Source: Brevibacterium antiquum CNRZ 918
GTDB taxonomy: Bacteria; Actinomycetota; Actinomycetes; Actinomycetales; Brevibacteriaceae
Direction of reading: 5' to 3'
Assembly: GCF_900169145.1 (NCBI RefSeq)
Contig: NZ_FXZD01000004.1
Coordinates: 186,001-250,000, forward strand
Length of the DNA: 64,000 nt
Part shown: in pieces, positions 43,722 through 52,218 of the stretch
Position numbering within the stretch: the first letter of the stretch is position 1
How the letters are laid out: each line of letters begins with the position of its first letter
Translations under genes and position numbers: made by a program
The notes under the pieces: generated by a model
What the model was told of the DNA's origin: nothing
The model's database searches: none
Seen by the model: only the letters and a program-made list of their open reading frames with translations

Positions 43722-44888
43722 ATGTTCACGGACATCACCTGGCAGGATCCGGTCACCGGAACACACGGGTTCGTCGTCATCGACACGCTGGTGAGGGGAA
43801 CGGCCTCGGGCGGACTGCGAATGCGTCAGGGGTGCACTCTCGACGAGGTTCGGGGTCTGGCTCAGGGGATGACGCGCAAGGAAGCGATTCATCTGCGACC
43901 GGGCCGGCGCTACGTTCCCGTCGGCGGTGCGAAGGGCGGCATCGACTTCGACCCACGCGCCCCCGGGGCCACAGACGTCCTCGAACGGTTCCTCGTCGCC
44001 GTGAACCCGATCATGCGTGCCTATTGGGCCCTCGGTGAGGACCTGGGCGTGCGCCAGAACGATATCGACGACATCCTTGCCAAGCGTGGACTCGGGAGCG
44101 GACTGGCAGCCGTTCAGAAGCTGCTGACGGACCCGACGGCGGCCGAGGCGCGGGCTGAGATGGCCTTCTCCACGATCGTTGACGGTCTGGCTCAGGACGA
44201 ACTCGTCGGCGGGCTCGGGGTGGCCACCTCGGCGATCGCAGCGCTCGAAGCCGACGGGCGCGAACCGGCAACCGCGGCCGCAGTGATCCAAGGATTCGGA
44301 TCGATGGGCGGGGCGAGCGCCCGATTCCTCGCCGAGGCGGGAGTGCGCATCGTCGGCATCGCCGATGCCGACGGGTTCGTGTCCAACCCGTCGGGCCTCG
44401 ACGTTGAGGCCCTGCTGGCTACGCGTGATCCCTTCGGCGGCATCGACCGGGGCGCACTGCGTCCCGAAGATCTGGTCAGTGATCGCGGAGACTGGCTGGC
44501 CGCTGACTGCGATATCTTGGTTCCCGCCGCCGTCAGCTATGCAATCACGAGCGAGAACTGTGGGCAGATCAATGCCAAGTACATCGTCGAGGCCGCGAAC
44601 ATGCCGGTGCTGCCCGAAGCCGAAGCCGAACTCGCAGCGCGTGGGGTCATCGTCGTTCCCGACTTCCTCGCCAACTCGGCCACCAATGCGTGGTGGTGGT
44701 GGGTGACCTTCGGCGACATCGATGGCAGCTGGGAGTCCAGCCGCGACATCATCTCGGAGACGCTTGGCACCCTCACGACTGAGGTGCTGGCGACGGCGAA
44801 GGCCAAGGACATCAGTCCCCGTGCAGCAGCGCAGGCCACAGTCGATGACAACCGCGTCGCCCTGTCCTCGAACGACCCCACAAGGTAG
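43722..44888 (+). CDS. Glu/Leu/Phe/Val-type amino-acid dehydrogenase
   Basis: 388 residues. The family oxidatively deaminates an amino acid to its 2-oxo acid with NAD(P). The N-terminal domain has TASGGLRMR, MTRKEAIHL (K53) and VPVGGAKGGI (K71), the two active-site lysines; the spacing between them is 18 residues against about 12 in leucine dehydrogenase, so the pocket may differ. The dinucleotide-binding part has VIQGFGSMGGASARFLAEAG and VPAAVSYAITSENCGQINAKYIVEAANMPV. The C-terminal NSATNAWWWWVTFG is unusual in its run of tryptophans. First gene of a four-gene operon. SD GGAG is 6 bases from the ATG. Substrate not determinable. Confidence 0.82.
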   Translation: MFTDITWQDPVTGTHGFVVIDTLVRGTASGGLRMRQGCTLDEVRGLAQGMTRKEAIHLRPGRRYVPVGGAKGGIDFDPRAPGATDVLERFLVAVNPIMRAYWALGEDLGVRQNDIDDILAKRGLGSGLAAVQKLLTDPTAAEARAEMAFSTIVDGLAQDELVGGLGVATSAIAALEADGREPATAAAVIQGFGSMGGASARFLAEAGVRIVGIADADGFVSNPSGLDVEALLATRDPFGGIDRGALRPEDLVSDRGDWLAADCDILVPAAVSYAITSENCGQINAKYIVEAANMPVLPEAEAELAARGVIVVPDFLANSATNAWWWWVTFGDIDGSWESSRDIISETLGTLTTEVLATAKAKDISPRAAAQATVDDNRVALSSNDPTR

Positions 44889-44895
44889 CAGAACA

Positions 44896-47016
44896 GTGAA
44901 GCAATTCTTCGATCCCGCCAGCGTCGCTATCCTCGGGGCCTCGAACGACCCATCCAAATGGGGGTTCTGGCTCTCCGCCGGTGCCCTGAAGGGGGCAGAC
45001 AGGCGCCGGGTCCATCTCATCAACTCCCGCGTCGCCTCGATTCAGGCACAGCCGACCTATCCGACGCTCAGCGACCTGCCGGAGACTCCGGAGCTCCTGG
45101 TCATCTCGATTCCGGGAGCCGCGGTCCCTGCCGTGGTCGACGAAGCGCTGACGGCCGGAGTCAGGGCGTTCCTCATCATCTCCGCGCGGGTGCCCCACGC
45201 GGCAGACTTGGCTCAGCGAATCGTCTCCGCCGGAGCCCGCCTCATCGGCCCCTCGTCACTGGGGCTGGTGGATTCGAGCAACGACCTGCTTCTGGCCTGG
45301 GGCAACTTCACCCCGGGGTCACTGGCCGTCGTGACACAGAGCGGCCAACTGGGCACGGAGATCGCCACACTCTCGGCACGCAGCGGTCTCGGGATCTCAC
45401 GATTTGCCTCGATCGGCGGTCAATCGGACGTGCGAGCCGCAGAGATCCTGAGGACCCTCGTCGATGATCCCGACACCACGCAGGTCGTGCTCTATCTCGA
45501 GTCCTTCACCGGCGGTGCGGCACTCGTCGCGGCCATGCAGGCCCTTCGTGCGGCGGGCAAACCCACGATGATCCTCACCACGGGCCAGTCGAACGCGGGT
45601 GCCAGGCTTGCGAAATCGCATACGGGATCGCTCACCTCGGCGATCGACACCGTCGACGCTGCCTGTCGCGCAGCCGGTGCGATTCGCCTGTCCACGCCCG
45701 GCGAAGCGGTCGAACTCGCTGGCTTCTTCGCCACCTCCTGGCTGCCTGCGGCCAGACGGGTCGCGATCATCTCCGACTCCGGCGGGCAGGGCGCCATCGC
45801 TGCCGACAGGGCCGTCAGTCACCGTCTGGGCGTGGAGGTCCTCGAGGCCACGACTCGTCAGCAGGTGAAGCAGCACCTTCCGGAAGCCGCGCACATCGAC
45901 AATCCCATCGACCTCGATGGGGCGGGGGAGGCAGACCTGGGGGTCTATTCCCGTCTCGTCGACGCGCTCCTGGGCGATGACACGATCGACGCCGTCGTCC
46001 TCAGCGGATACTTCGGCTGCTACGGCGAGGACATTCCCGATCTGCTTGAGGCGGAGCTGGCCGAGGTCCAACAGCTGGGCCGGACAGTTCGCACCCACCG
46101 CAAACCCCTCGTCGTCCACTCGATGAGTGCCGATTCTTCGGCGGTCGCGGCGCTGTGGGAGAACTCGATTCCCGCATACGCCTCGATCGAATCGGCCATG
46201 CGGGTCATAGCCGGGGCAGGTTTCTACGCCTCCCACTCGGGGCGCATCACCGAGGCCCTGGAACAGTCGGGACCGGTCACCCCCTGGGGGACCGGCTACG
46301 GGGCTGCCCGGGAGACGATTATGGCCGCAGGGGTGCCGGTGCCGCGGGCAACGACCTTCGGCCGCGGCACCGGGCTCGCCGAGGCGATGGCGGACTCACC
46401 TCTGACACCACCGTTCGTGCTCAAGGCCGGCTGGCCCACGCACAAGACCGAAGTCGGAGCTATCGCCCTGGGGCTGGGCGACACCGTCGCGCTCGAGACC
46501 GCCTATGCGGAGATGGCCGGCCGCCTCGGCGACGGCGAATACATCGTCGAGGAGATGGACACTCGCGGTGAGGTCGTCGAAATCCTCGTCGGCGGCAGAC
46601 AGGACGAGAACTTCGGCCCCATCGTGATGGTGGGAGCAGGAGGAACCGAGACCGAACTCTACGGCGACACCTGGCTCGAGCTGGCACCGGTCTCGCACGC
46701 TGAAGCACTCGACATGGTCTCGAGGCTCACGTGTTATCGGCTGCTCACCGGGTGGCGGGGCAGGCCCGCCGCGGATCTGGATGGACTGGCCGAGGTCATC
46801 GTCTCCGTGTCCCGCCTGATCGCGGCTAACAATGAGATCCAGGAGATCGAGATCAACCCGGTGCGCGTGACGCCCGAAGGAGCACTTGCGGTGGACGCCC
46901 TCGTCGTCACGAACCGCGACGACGACAGCGACAGTGACAGCGACGAGGGCAATAGCAACGGCGACGGCAACGGCGACAGCAACAGCAACGGCAACAGCGA
47001 CAAGGAGTCACCATGA
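44896..47016 (+). CDS. ADP(NDP)-forming acyl-CoA synthetase, fused subunits
   Basis: 706 residues. These ligases join an acid and CoA with ATP to ADP + Pi, or run in reverse. Order: CoA-binding domain (FFDPASVAILGASNDPSKWGF), a ligase domain whose phosphohistidine is H242 in KSHTGSLTSA, a second ligase domain (RRVAIISDSGGQGAIAADRA...PIDLDGAG), and the C-terminal ATP-grasp part (VLKAGWPTHKTEVGAIALGL...EEMDTRGEVVEILVGG...EIEINPVRV). The last ~35 residues are an Asp/Ser/Asn/Gly low-complexity tail from a hexamer-like DNA repeat. GTG start 7 bases behind the dehydrogenase stop. The stop overlaps the start of the ThDP enzyme (ATGA). Confidence 0.85.
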   Translation: MKQFFDPASVAILGASNDPSKWGFWLSAGALKGADRRRVHLINSRVASIQAQPTYPTLSDLPETPELLVISIPGAAVPAVVDEALTAGVRAFLIISARVPHAADLAQRIVSAGARLIGPSSLGLVDSSNDLLLAWGNFTPGSLAVVTQSGQLGTEIATLSARSGLGISRFASIGGQSDVRAAEILRTLVDDPDTTQVVLYLESFTGGAALVAAMQALRAAGKPTMILTTGQSNAGARLAKSHTGSLTSAIDTVDAACRAAGAIRLSTPGEAVELAGFFATSWLPAARRVAIISDSGGQGAIAADRAVSHRLGVEVLEATTRQQVKQHLPEAAHIDNPIDLDGAGEADLGVYSRLVDALLGDDTIDAVVLSGYFGCYGEDIPDLLEAELAEVQQLGRTVRTHRKPLVVHSMSADSSAVAALWENSIPAYASIESAMRVIAGAGFYASHSGRITEALEQSGPVTPWGTGYGAARETIMAAGVPVPRATTFGRGTGLAEAMADSPLTPPFVLKAGWPTHKTEVGAIALGLGDTVALETAYAEMAGRLGDGEYIVEEMDTRGEVVEILVGGRQDENFGPIVMVGAGGTETELYGDTWLELAPVSHAEALDMVSRLTCYRLLTGWRGRPAADLDGLAEVIVSVSRLIAANNEIQEIEINPVRVTPEGALAVDALVVTNRDDDSDSDSDEGNSNGDGNGDSNSNGNSDKESP
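46918..47001 (+). repeat. in-frame low-complexity tail (GAC/AGC/AAC/GGC codons)
   Basis: 84 bases made almost only of GAC, AGC, AAC and GGC codons, encoding Asp/Ser and then Asn/Gly/Ser/Asp repeats at the C-terminus of the acyl-CoA ligase. No domain; such tracts expand and shrink by slippage. Confidence 0.8.
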
Positions 47017-48713
47017 CAGAAGAGACGTCACAGATCACCGGTGGTGCACACCTGGCTCGTGCGCTGAGCGCTGAGGGCATCACGCGGGTCTTCGGGATCC
47101 CCGGGACACACAACCTCGAGATCTTCGCGCAGCTGGCGGCCCACGGCATCGAGATCGTCTCGCCGCGGCACGAACAGGGTGCCGGATTCATGGCTGATGG
47201 CGCAGCCCGCGTCTCCGGCGAGGTCCAGGTCGTCGTCACGACCACCGGACCTGCGGTGCTCAACGCCCTCACCGCGCTGCTGCAGTCATTCACCGACTCG
47301 GTTCCGGTTCTGCTCGTCAGTCCCGGGATGCCGCTGACCCACCCCGGTCGCGGCAACGGTCTCCTCCATGAGGTGCGCAACCAGAGTCAGGCCCTTGAAG
47401 CAGTCCTGGGCGACAGCCACCGAGTGACAAGCCCGGGTGAGGTGTCCTTGGCGGTCGGACAGGCGCTGTCGACGATGCGATCGGGTCGCACGCGGCCGGC
47501 ATTCATCGAGATCCCACTCGACCTCATCGAGACCTCCGGGCCCGGGTGGCTCCATCCGGCGGTGACCCGGCCGCTTCCGGCACCCGAGGCGGATGCGATC
47601 ACCTCCGCCGCCGAGGCACTGGCGGGATCTCAGCGTCCGCTCCTCATCGTCGGGGCAGGGGCCCGTGACGCAGGGACCGAGGTCGAAGAGCTCTCCGACG
47701 CGCTCGGAGCCGGCATCGTTCTGTCCTCGAACGCCAAGGGAGCAATCGACGACGAGTTCGCGAACAGCCTCGGCGCCATCGGGGTCCTGGAGCAGCTGCC
47801 TGATCTGCTCACCGCGGCCGATGCCGTCGTGGCGATCGGCACAGAGCTGGCGCCCAGCGACTTCTGGCCTGAGCCGCTGCCGCTGCCGGACACCGTGGTC
47901 CGCATCGACATCGATGAGGTGCAGATGCTGCGCAATGCCCGTGTCACTCATCCGATCCCGGCACAGGCCAAGGCGTCGACGATCGCGCTGGCACAGGAGC
48001 TGCGAGAGATCAGACCCTCGCAGCTAACCGAATCGGCAACCGCATGGCTGCGCGGATGGCAGAAGACGATCACCGCGGCAGCCGCGGACGACGGGGCACC
48101 GTGGGCGCAGCTCAGCGCCGCGCTCAACGACTTCACCGTCTCGGGCACTGCCCCCGTCATCGTGGCCGCGGACTCGACGATGTGCTGCTACTACGGTGTG
48201 CAGACCGGGTGGAAGGCTCGCCGCGGCGACCACTTCCTCTATCCGGCCGGCGCCGGGACGCTGGGCTACGGTCTGCCGGCAGGGATCGGCGCGAAGCTCG
48301 CTGTGCCTGCGGCGCGGGTCGTGGCGATCGAAGGCGACGGCGGTGCGATGTTCACGATTGCCGAACTCGCCGCCGCGGTGCAGGCACAGGTGTCGATGTC
48401 GCTCATCATCGTCGACAACGGCGGCTACGGGGAGATCAGAAACGAAATGGCCGACCGCGGCGACACCCCGGCCGGCGTGGCACTGCTGGGACCGGATTTC
48501 CCCGCGTTGGCGACATCGCTGGGCGCACGCGGCCTCCACGTCGACACGCAGGACCAACTGCTGAGCGCGCTGAAAGAGGCCGAGGACTGCGCCGGCCCGA
48601 CCCTCATCCATCTTACCGAGAACTCCCGTGCAGCTGCGGACATGCTGGGCTCCTCCAGCCCTCCGCGGCTGCCCGAACACACCGCTCCGATCGATCAGAA
48701 GGACTTGACATGA
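47013..48713 (+). CDS. thiamine-diphosphate enzyme, ALS/2-oxo-acid decarboxylase-like
   Basis: 566 residues. The catalytic Glu is E54 in SPRHEQGAGFMADGAARVSG; the ThDP/Mg motif GDGG...N spans about 441-470 (EGDGGAMFTIAELAAAVQAQ...IIVDN). The N-terminus (RVFGIPGTHNLEIFAQL) is closer to AruI-type 2-oxo-acid decarboxylases (5-guanidino-2-oxopentanoate) than to acetolactate synthase, and there is no regulatory subunit or ilvC nearby. Within this operon it would most simply decarboxylate the 2-oxo acid made by the dehydrogenase. The start overlaps the ligase stop (ATGA), and its own stop overlaps the acyl-CoA dehydrogenase start, so all are coupled. Confidence 0.85.
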   Translation: MTEETSQITGGAHLARALSAEGITRVFGIPGTHNLEIFAQLAAHGIEIVSPRHEQGAGFMADGAARVSGEVQVVVTTTGPAVLNALTALLQSFTDSVPVLLVSPGMPLTHPGRGNGLLHEVRNQSQALEAVLGDSHRVTSPGEVSLAVGQALSTMRSGRTRPAFIEIPLDLIETSGPGWLHPAVTRPLPAPEADAITSAAEALAGSQRPLLIVGAGARDAGTEVEELSDALGAGIVLSSNAKGAIDDEFANSLGAIGVLEQLPDLLTAADAVVAIGTELAPSDFWPEPLPLPDTVVRIDIDEVQMLRNARVTHPIPAQAKASTIALAQELREIRPSQLTESATAWLRGWQKTITAAAADDGAPWAQLSAALNDFTVSGTAPVIVAADSTMCCYYGVQTGWKARRGDHFLYPAGAGTLGYGLPAGIGAKLAVPAARVVAIEGDGGAMFTIAELAAAVQAQVSMSLIIVDNGGYGEIRNEMADRGDTPAGVALLGPDFPALATSLGARGLHVDTQDQLLSALKEAEDCAGPTLIHLTENSRAAADMLGSSSPPRLPEHTAPIDQKDLT

Positions 48714-49876
48714 GCTACACACCCTGGCCGCTGTCCGATGAACAGAACGACATCATCGAGCTGTGTCGATCGTTTGCGAAGGACCGGATCCGTCCCGCCG
48801 GTCGCGGCGTCGACGAAGCGGACACCGAATCGCCTGTCGAACTGTTCCGCGAAGCCGCACGCGTGGGCATCACGGACTTCATGATCCCCGAGGAATATGG
48901 GGGAGGCGGCTTCACCGACGTCTTCACCCAATGCCTCGTCCAGGAGCAGCTGTGCTTCGGCGACCCCGGCATCGGCAACTTCGTGTGCTCGAACGGCTTC
49001 TTCGCCGACCCGATCATGGCTCTGGGCACCGCGGAACAGAAGGAGACCTGGCTGCGCCCGCTGACCGGAACCTCCCCGCAATTCACTGCCTTGGCGACGA
49101 CGGAGCCCGGGTCCGGGTCCGACTCCGCGGCCATCATCACCCGGGCCGACAAGGTCGACGGGGGGTACCGTCTCAACGGGCAGAAGGCCTGGATCTCCAA
49201 TGCTGGACTGGCCGACTCCTACGTCGTCTTCGCCAAGACAGATACCTCGCAGCGATCGCGCGGTGTCAGCGCCTTCCTCCTCCCGCGCGATACCGAAGGG
49301 ATGGAATTCGGGGCGCCGATGAAGAAGATGGGACAGCGGGCGATCGTCTGCCGCGAGGTCTTCTTCTCCGATGCATTCGTTCCCGCCCATAACCTCCTCG
49401 GTGAGGAGGGACAGGGCTTCTACGGCCTCATGCGCACCTTCGACATCTCTCGTGTGGTCCTCGGCGCAGCGGCCCTGGGGACAGCCAGAGCCGCCTACGA
49501 ATACGCCCGTGACTATGCCAGGGAGCGGAGTCAGTTCGGCAAGCCGATCATCGACCACCAGGCCGTGGCATTCCGGCTCGCCGACATGTCCGCGCGCATC
49601 GACGCGGCCTGGCTCCAGGTCCTCAACGCGGCCCGGATGATCGACGCGGGTGAGGCCGTGCCGCGGGAGAAGGTCACCGCCTCGGCGGCGATGGCGAAGC
49701 TGAATGCCTCGGAGACTGCGATGTTCTGCACCTGGGCGGGAGTCCAGACCCTGGGCGGATGGGGCTATTCGCGTGAGCACCCGGTCGAACAGTGGATGCG
49801 CGATGCGAAGCTCGAAGAGATCGAGGAAGGCACCTCGGACATCATGCGTCTGCTCATCTCGCGCAATCTCACATGA
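48710..49876 (+). CDS. acyl-CoA dehydrogenase
   Basis: 388 residues from the ATG at 48710, which overlaps the ThDP-enzyme stop (ATGA). Standard FAD acyl-CoA dehydrogenase: ALATTEPGSGSDSAAIITRA (FAD site), YRLNGQKAWISNAGLAD, ARERSQFGKPIIDHQAVAFRLADMSARID, QTLGGWGYSREHPVEQWMRDAKLEEIEEGTSDIMRLLISR, where the Glu in IEEGTSD is the catalytic base as in short/medium/isovaleryl types. It would introduce the double bond in the acyl-CoA made by the ligase. Last gene of the operon; the gap to sodA carries the sodA promoter. Confidence 0.9.
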   Translation: MSYTPWPLSDEQNDIIELCRSFAKDRIRPAGRGVDEADTESPVELFREAARVGITDFMIPEEYGGGGFTDVFTQCLVQEQLCFGDPGIGNFVCSNGFFADPIMALGTAEQKETWLRPLTGTSPQFTALATTEPGSGSDSAAIITRADKVDGGYRLNGQKAWISNAGLADSYVVFAKTDTSQRSRGVSAFLLPRDTEGMEFGAPMKKMGQRAIVCREVFFSDAFVPAHNLLGEEGQGFYGLMRTFDISRVVLGAAALGTARAAYEYARDYARERSQFGKPIIDHQAVAFRLADMSARIDAAWLQVLNAARMIDAGEAVPREKVTASAAMAKLNASETAMFCTWAGVQTLGGWGYSREHPVEQWMRDAKLEEIEEGTSDIMRLLISRNLT

Positions 49877-49938
49877 GCTGAGGCAGGCTTTTCCGAGGTC
49901 ACCGAGCTCTATCTGGAATAGTCCTTACTATTACCGTG

Positions 49939-49967
49939 TTGTTCGAGATGAGACCCTGCTATAGGGT
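49939..49967 (+). promoter_or_regulatory. sodA promoter
   Basis: TTGTTC (49939-49944), 17-base spacer, TAGGGT (49962-49967). Gives a leader of about 45 bases with a strong SD (AGGAGG) before the ATG at 50021. Confidence 0.55.
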
Positions 49968-50020
49968 CGAAATGAAGCCGCCGACTTGGGCGGACATCAA
50001 TTCTCTTCAGGAGGAATTTC

Positions 50021-50647
50021 ATGGCTGAGCAGTATGTCCTTCCGGAACTGCCCTACGACTACTCCGCACTTGAGCCGCACATCTCGGCTCGCATCATGGA
50101 GCTGCACCACGACAAGCACCACGCAACCTACGTCAAGGGTGCCAACACTGCTGTTGAACAGCTGGCCGAAGCCCGCGAGAGCGGCAACCTCGCCAGCGTG
50201 CCGAAGCTGACCCGCGATCTCGCGTTCAACCTCGGCGGACACGTCAACCACTCGATCTTCTGGAACAACATGTCTCCAGACGGTGGCGACAAGCCCGTCG
50301 GTGAGCTCGCAGCAGCCATCGACGACCAGTTCGGCTCCTTCGACAAGTTCCGTGAGCACTTCACCACGGCAGCCACCACGATCCAGGGCTCCGGCTGGGC
50401 CGTGCTCGTCTACGATCAGCTCGGTGGAAACCTCTTCATCGAACAGCTCAAGGACCAGCAGTCGGACATCCAGCTCGGCGGAACCCCGGTTCTCCAGCTC
50501 GATATGTGGGAGCACGCCTTCTACCTCGACTACCAGAACGTCAAGCCTGACTACGTCAAGGCCTGGTGGAACATCGTGAACTGGGCAGATGCAGGCGCCC
50601 GCTTCGACCGCGCCGTGACTCAGACCAAGGGACTCCTGCTCGGCTGA
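50021..50647 (+). CDS. sodA: superoxide dismutase (Mn/Fe)
   Basis: 208 residues; dismutates superoxide. Metal ligands are in [11 protein letters not shown] (first His), HVNHSIFW (second His) and [14 protein letters not shown] (Asp and His). GGxGWxVLVYDxxxxxLFI and the residues between ([25 protein letters not shown]) are typical of the cytosolic tetrameric/dimeric Mn-type found in actinobacteria; metal choice cannot be fixed. Strong SD. Followed by a terminator hairpin. Confidence 0.96.
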   Translation: MAEQYVLPELPYDYSALEPHISARIMELHHDKHHATYVKGANTAVEQLAEARESGNLASVPKLTRDLAFNLGGHVNHSIFWNNMSPDGGDKPVGELAAAIDDQFGSFDKFREHFTTAATTIQGSGWAVLVYDQLGGNLFIEQLKDQQSDIQLGGTPVLQLDMWEHAFYLDYQNVKPDYVKAWWNIVNWADAGARFDRAVTQTKGLLLG

Positions 50648-50663
50648 TAGCCGTACAGACCCC

Positions 50664-50704
50664 ACAACGGCGGCTCCGACCCATAGCGGCGGGGCCGCCG
50701 TTGT
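50664..50704 (+). terminator. hairpin after sodA
   Basis: ACAACGGCGGC (50664-50674) pairs with GCCGCCGTTGT (50694-50704) around a 19-base G/C-rich loop. No clear T-run; located 16 bases behind the sodA stop. Confidence 0.6.
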
Positions 50705-50742
50705 CGTGTCCGCGCGTGCGGCGTGTGCCGTCAAGGAAGTCA

Positions 50743-50800
50743 GCAACCTGGCGGGCGCGCAGCAACCTGGCGCAAGGTTGCGGCGCGCCCGCCAGGTTGC
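50743..50800. repeat. 58-bp nested palindrome (copy B of the dispersed element)
   Basis: Left arm 50743-50760 starts GCAACCTGGCGGG and its exact reverse complement is 50783-50800; the loop holds GCAACCT (50762-50768) and AGGTTGC (50775-50781). Over a 52-base core it matches 40 bases of the element at 26366-26417, and most differences occur in base-paired positions on both arms. Confidence 0.8.
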
Positions 50801-50812
50801 TTAGAGTGCCGA

Positions 50813-50827
50813 TACGCTGAGCGCATG
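50813..50827 (+). promoter_or_regulatory. -10 box for a probably leaderless GNAT mRNA
   Basis: TACGCT (50813-50818) fits TANNNT and is 6 bases before the ATG at 50825; no SD is present. Confidence 0.4.
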
Positions 50828-51403
50828 GCCGAATTCCTCCGACACTGGCACCGCGATGATGCGGACGCTCTCGCCGACATCTATGCCCGGGCGGACACAG
50901 ACCTCCTCAGCAACATCCCCGACGATCGCTCGCTTGCTGGCGCCCACACATGGATCGACTGGATCCGTGCCGCCGAGGGTGAGGGGGCGGCGGTGGCTTT
51001 CGCGATCATGCGCGATGAGCCGACAACAGCAGGCAATGTCCCGGTCGGCAACGTCATGGCAACAGCCATCGATCGGCGCCATTCGACCGCCTGGATCTCC
51101 TATTGGCTCGACTCGACCGTTCGCGGTCACGGTCTGGCCGCAGCCGGACTGCGCAGTCTCGTCGACCACCTCCACGATGAGCTTGACGTCTATCGCCTCG
51201 AATTGGGATACCGCATAAACAATCCGGCATCGGGCGGAGTTGCCAAGAGCGCCGGATTCTTAGTCGAGGGCAGAGAACGCGAACGCCTGCTCTACGACGG
51301 TCTCCGGTTCGACACCGAGGCGTGTGCCCGACTGAGCGGGGATCAACGAGCTTCGGGCCCTCGACTGCCGATTCTGACGACTGCCGATTACGTCACCAGA
51401 TGA
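50825..51403 (+). CDS. GNAT-family N-acetyltransferase (RimJ/RimL-like)
   Basis: 192 residues. The acetyl-CoA motif is TAWISYWLDSTVRGHGLAAAGLRSLVDHLHDEL, followed by VYRLELGYRINNPASGGVAKSAGFLVEGRERERLLYDG, the typical RimJ/RimL-type end (N.aS..vAek.GF..eG). Substrate unknown: ribosomal-protein N-termini or small amines are both possible. The ATG at 50825 has a -10 box 6 bases upstream and no SD. It lies between sodA and dapB. Confidence 0.82.
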   Translation: MAEFLRHWHRDDADALADIYARADTDLLSNIPDDRSLAGAHTWIDWIRAAEGEGAAVAFAIMRDEPTTAGNVPVGNVMATAIDRRHSTAWISYWLDSTVRGHGLAAAGLRSLVDHLHDELDVYRLELGYRINNPASGGVAKSAGFLVEGRERERLLYDGLRFDTEACARLSGDQRASGPRLPILTTADYVTR

Positions 51404-51468
51404 CGGGCGCGGCAACGGGAGTCGTTAGACTGGCTTGCGGAGATCGTCGAGCAAGGAGTTACGAATTT

Positions 51469-52218
51469 ATGAATGCGATTCGGGTAGCCGTCATCGGAGC
51501 GCAGGGCCGCATGGGTGCCCAAGCTGTCGACGCCATCACCGAGGCCGAGGGCCTCGAACTCGTAGCGACCCTGGGCAGCAGCGACTCCCTGGAGAGCCTG
51601 CTCGAGAAGAACGTCGACGTTGCGGTCGAACTCACGGTTCCCGCCTCGACCGAAACGAACGTGGCCTTCCTCGTCGACCACGACATCGACACCGTGGTCG
51701 GTACGACCGGTTGGGATGCTGACAAGCTGTCCGGGCTCAAAGAACTCCTTGCCGAGCATGCGGACACGGCAGTGCTCATCGCTCCGAACTTCTCGATCGG
51801 CGCGGTCCTGGCGATGCGCTTTGCTGAGCTGGCTGCACCCTACTTCGATTCCGCCGAGGTGGTCGAGATCCACCACCCGCGCAAGCTCGATGCGCCATCG
51901 GGAACTGCCAACCACACCGCGCAGCGGATCGCGGCAGCCCGGAATGACGCGGGCCTGCCCCCGGTTCCCGACGCCACCGAAATCGATCCGAACGGTGCCC
52001 GCGGCGCTGTCGTCGACGGCATCCACGTGCACGCGATCCGCCAACAGGGCATGACCGCCTCGGAGGAGATCCACTTCGGCTCCAGCGGCGAGGCCCTGAC
52101 GATCCGCACGGACTCACACTCCACCTCGGCGTTCATGCCGGGAATTGTCACCGCGGTGCGGTCGATCTCCGACTACACCGGTCTGGTGCACGGCCTCGAG
52201 AATATGCTCGACCTCTGA
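51469..52218 (+). CDS. dapB: 4-hydroxy-tetrahydrodipicolinate reductase
   Basis: 249 residues; NAD(P)H-dependent step of lysine/diaminopimelate synthesis. VAVIGAQGRMGAQAVDAI is the dinucleotide loop. EIHHPRKLDAPSGTANHTAQRIA holds the catalytic HH and the KxDAPSGTA substrate motif, and GIHVHAIRQQGMTASEEIHFGSSGEALTIRTDS is conserved. The start at 51469 has SD AAGGAG; a TAGACT at 51426-51431 is a likely -10 (TGACGG, 19 bases upstream, as a poor -35). A membrane-protein gene begins in its stop (TGATG). dapA is 5 kb further on. Confidence 0.95.
   Translation: MNAIRVAVIGAQGRMGAQAVDAITEAEGLELVATLGSSDSLESLLEKNVDVAVELTVPASTETNVAFLVDHDIDTVVGTTGWDADKLSGLKELLAEHADTAVLIAPNFSIGAVLAMRFAELAAPYFDSAEVVEIHHPRKLDAPSGTANHTAQRIAAARNDAGLPPVPDATEIDPNGARGAVVDGIHVHAIRQQGMTASEEIHFGSSGEALTIRTDSHSTSAFMPGIVTAVRSISDYTGLVHGLENMLDL

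Noticed and set aside
46734-47003. Leu/Ser/Pro-rich minus-strand frame
   Set aside because: It is the complement of the low-complexity tail of the acyl-CoA ligase.
44896-48713. Acetolactate synthase (branched-chain biosynthesis) for the ThDP enzyme
   Set aside because: No small subunit, ilvC or ilvD nearby; coupling to catabolic genes and an AruI-like N-terminus fit a decarboxylase better.
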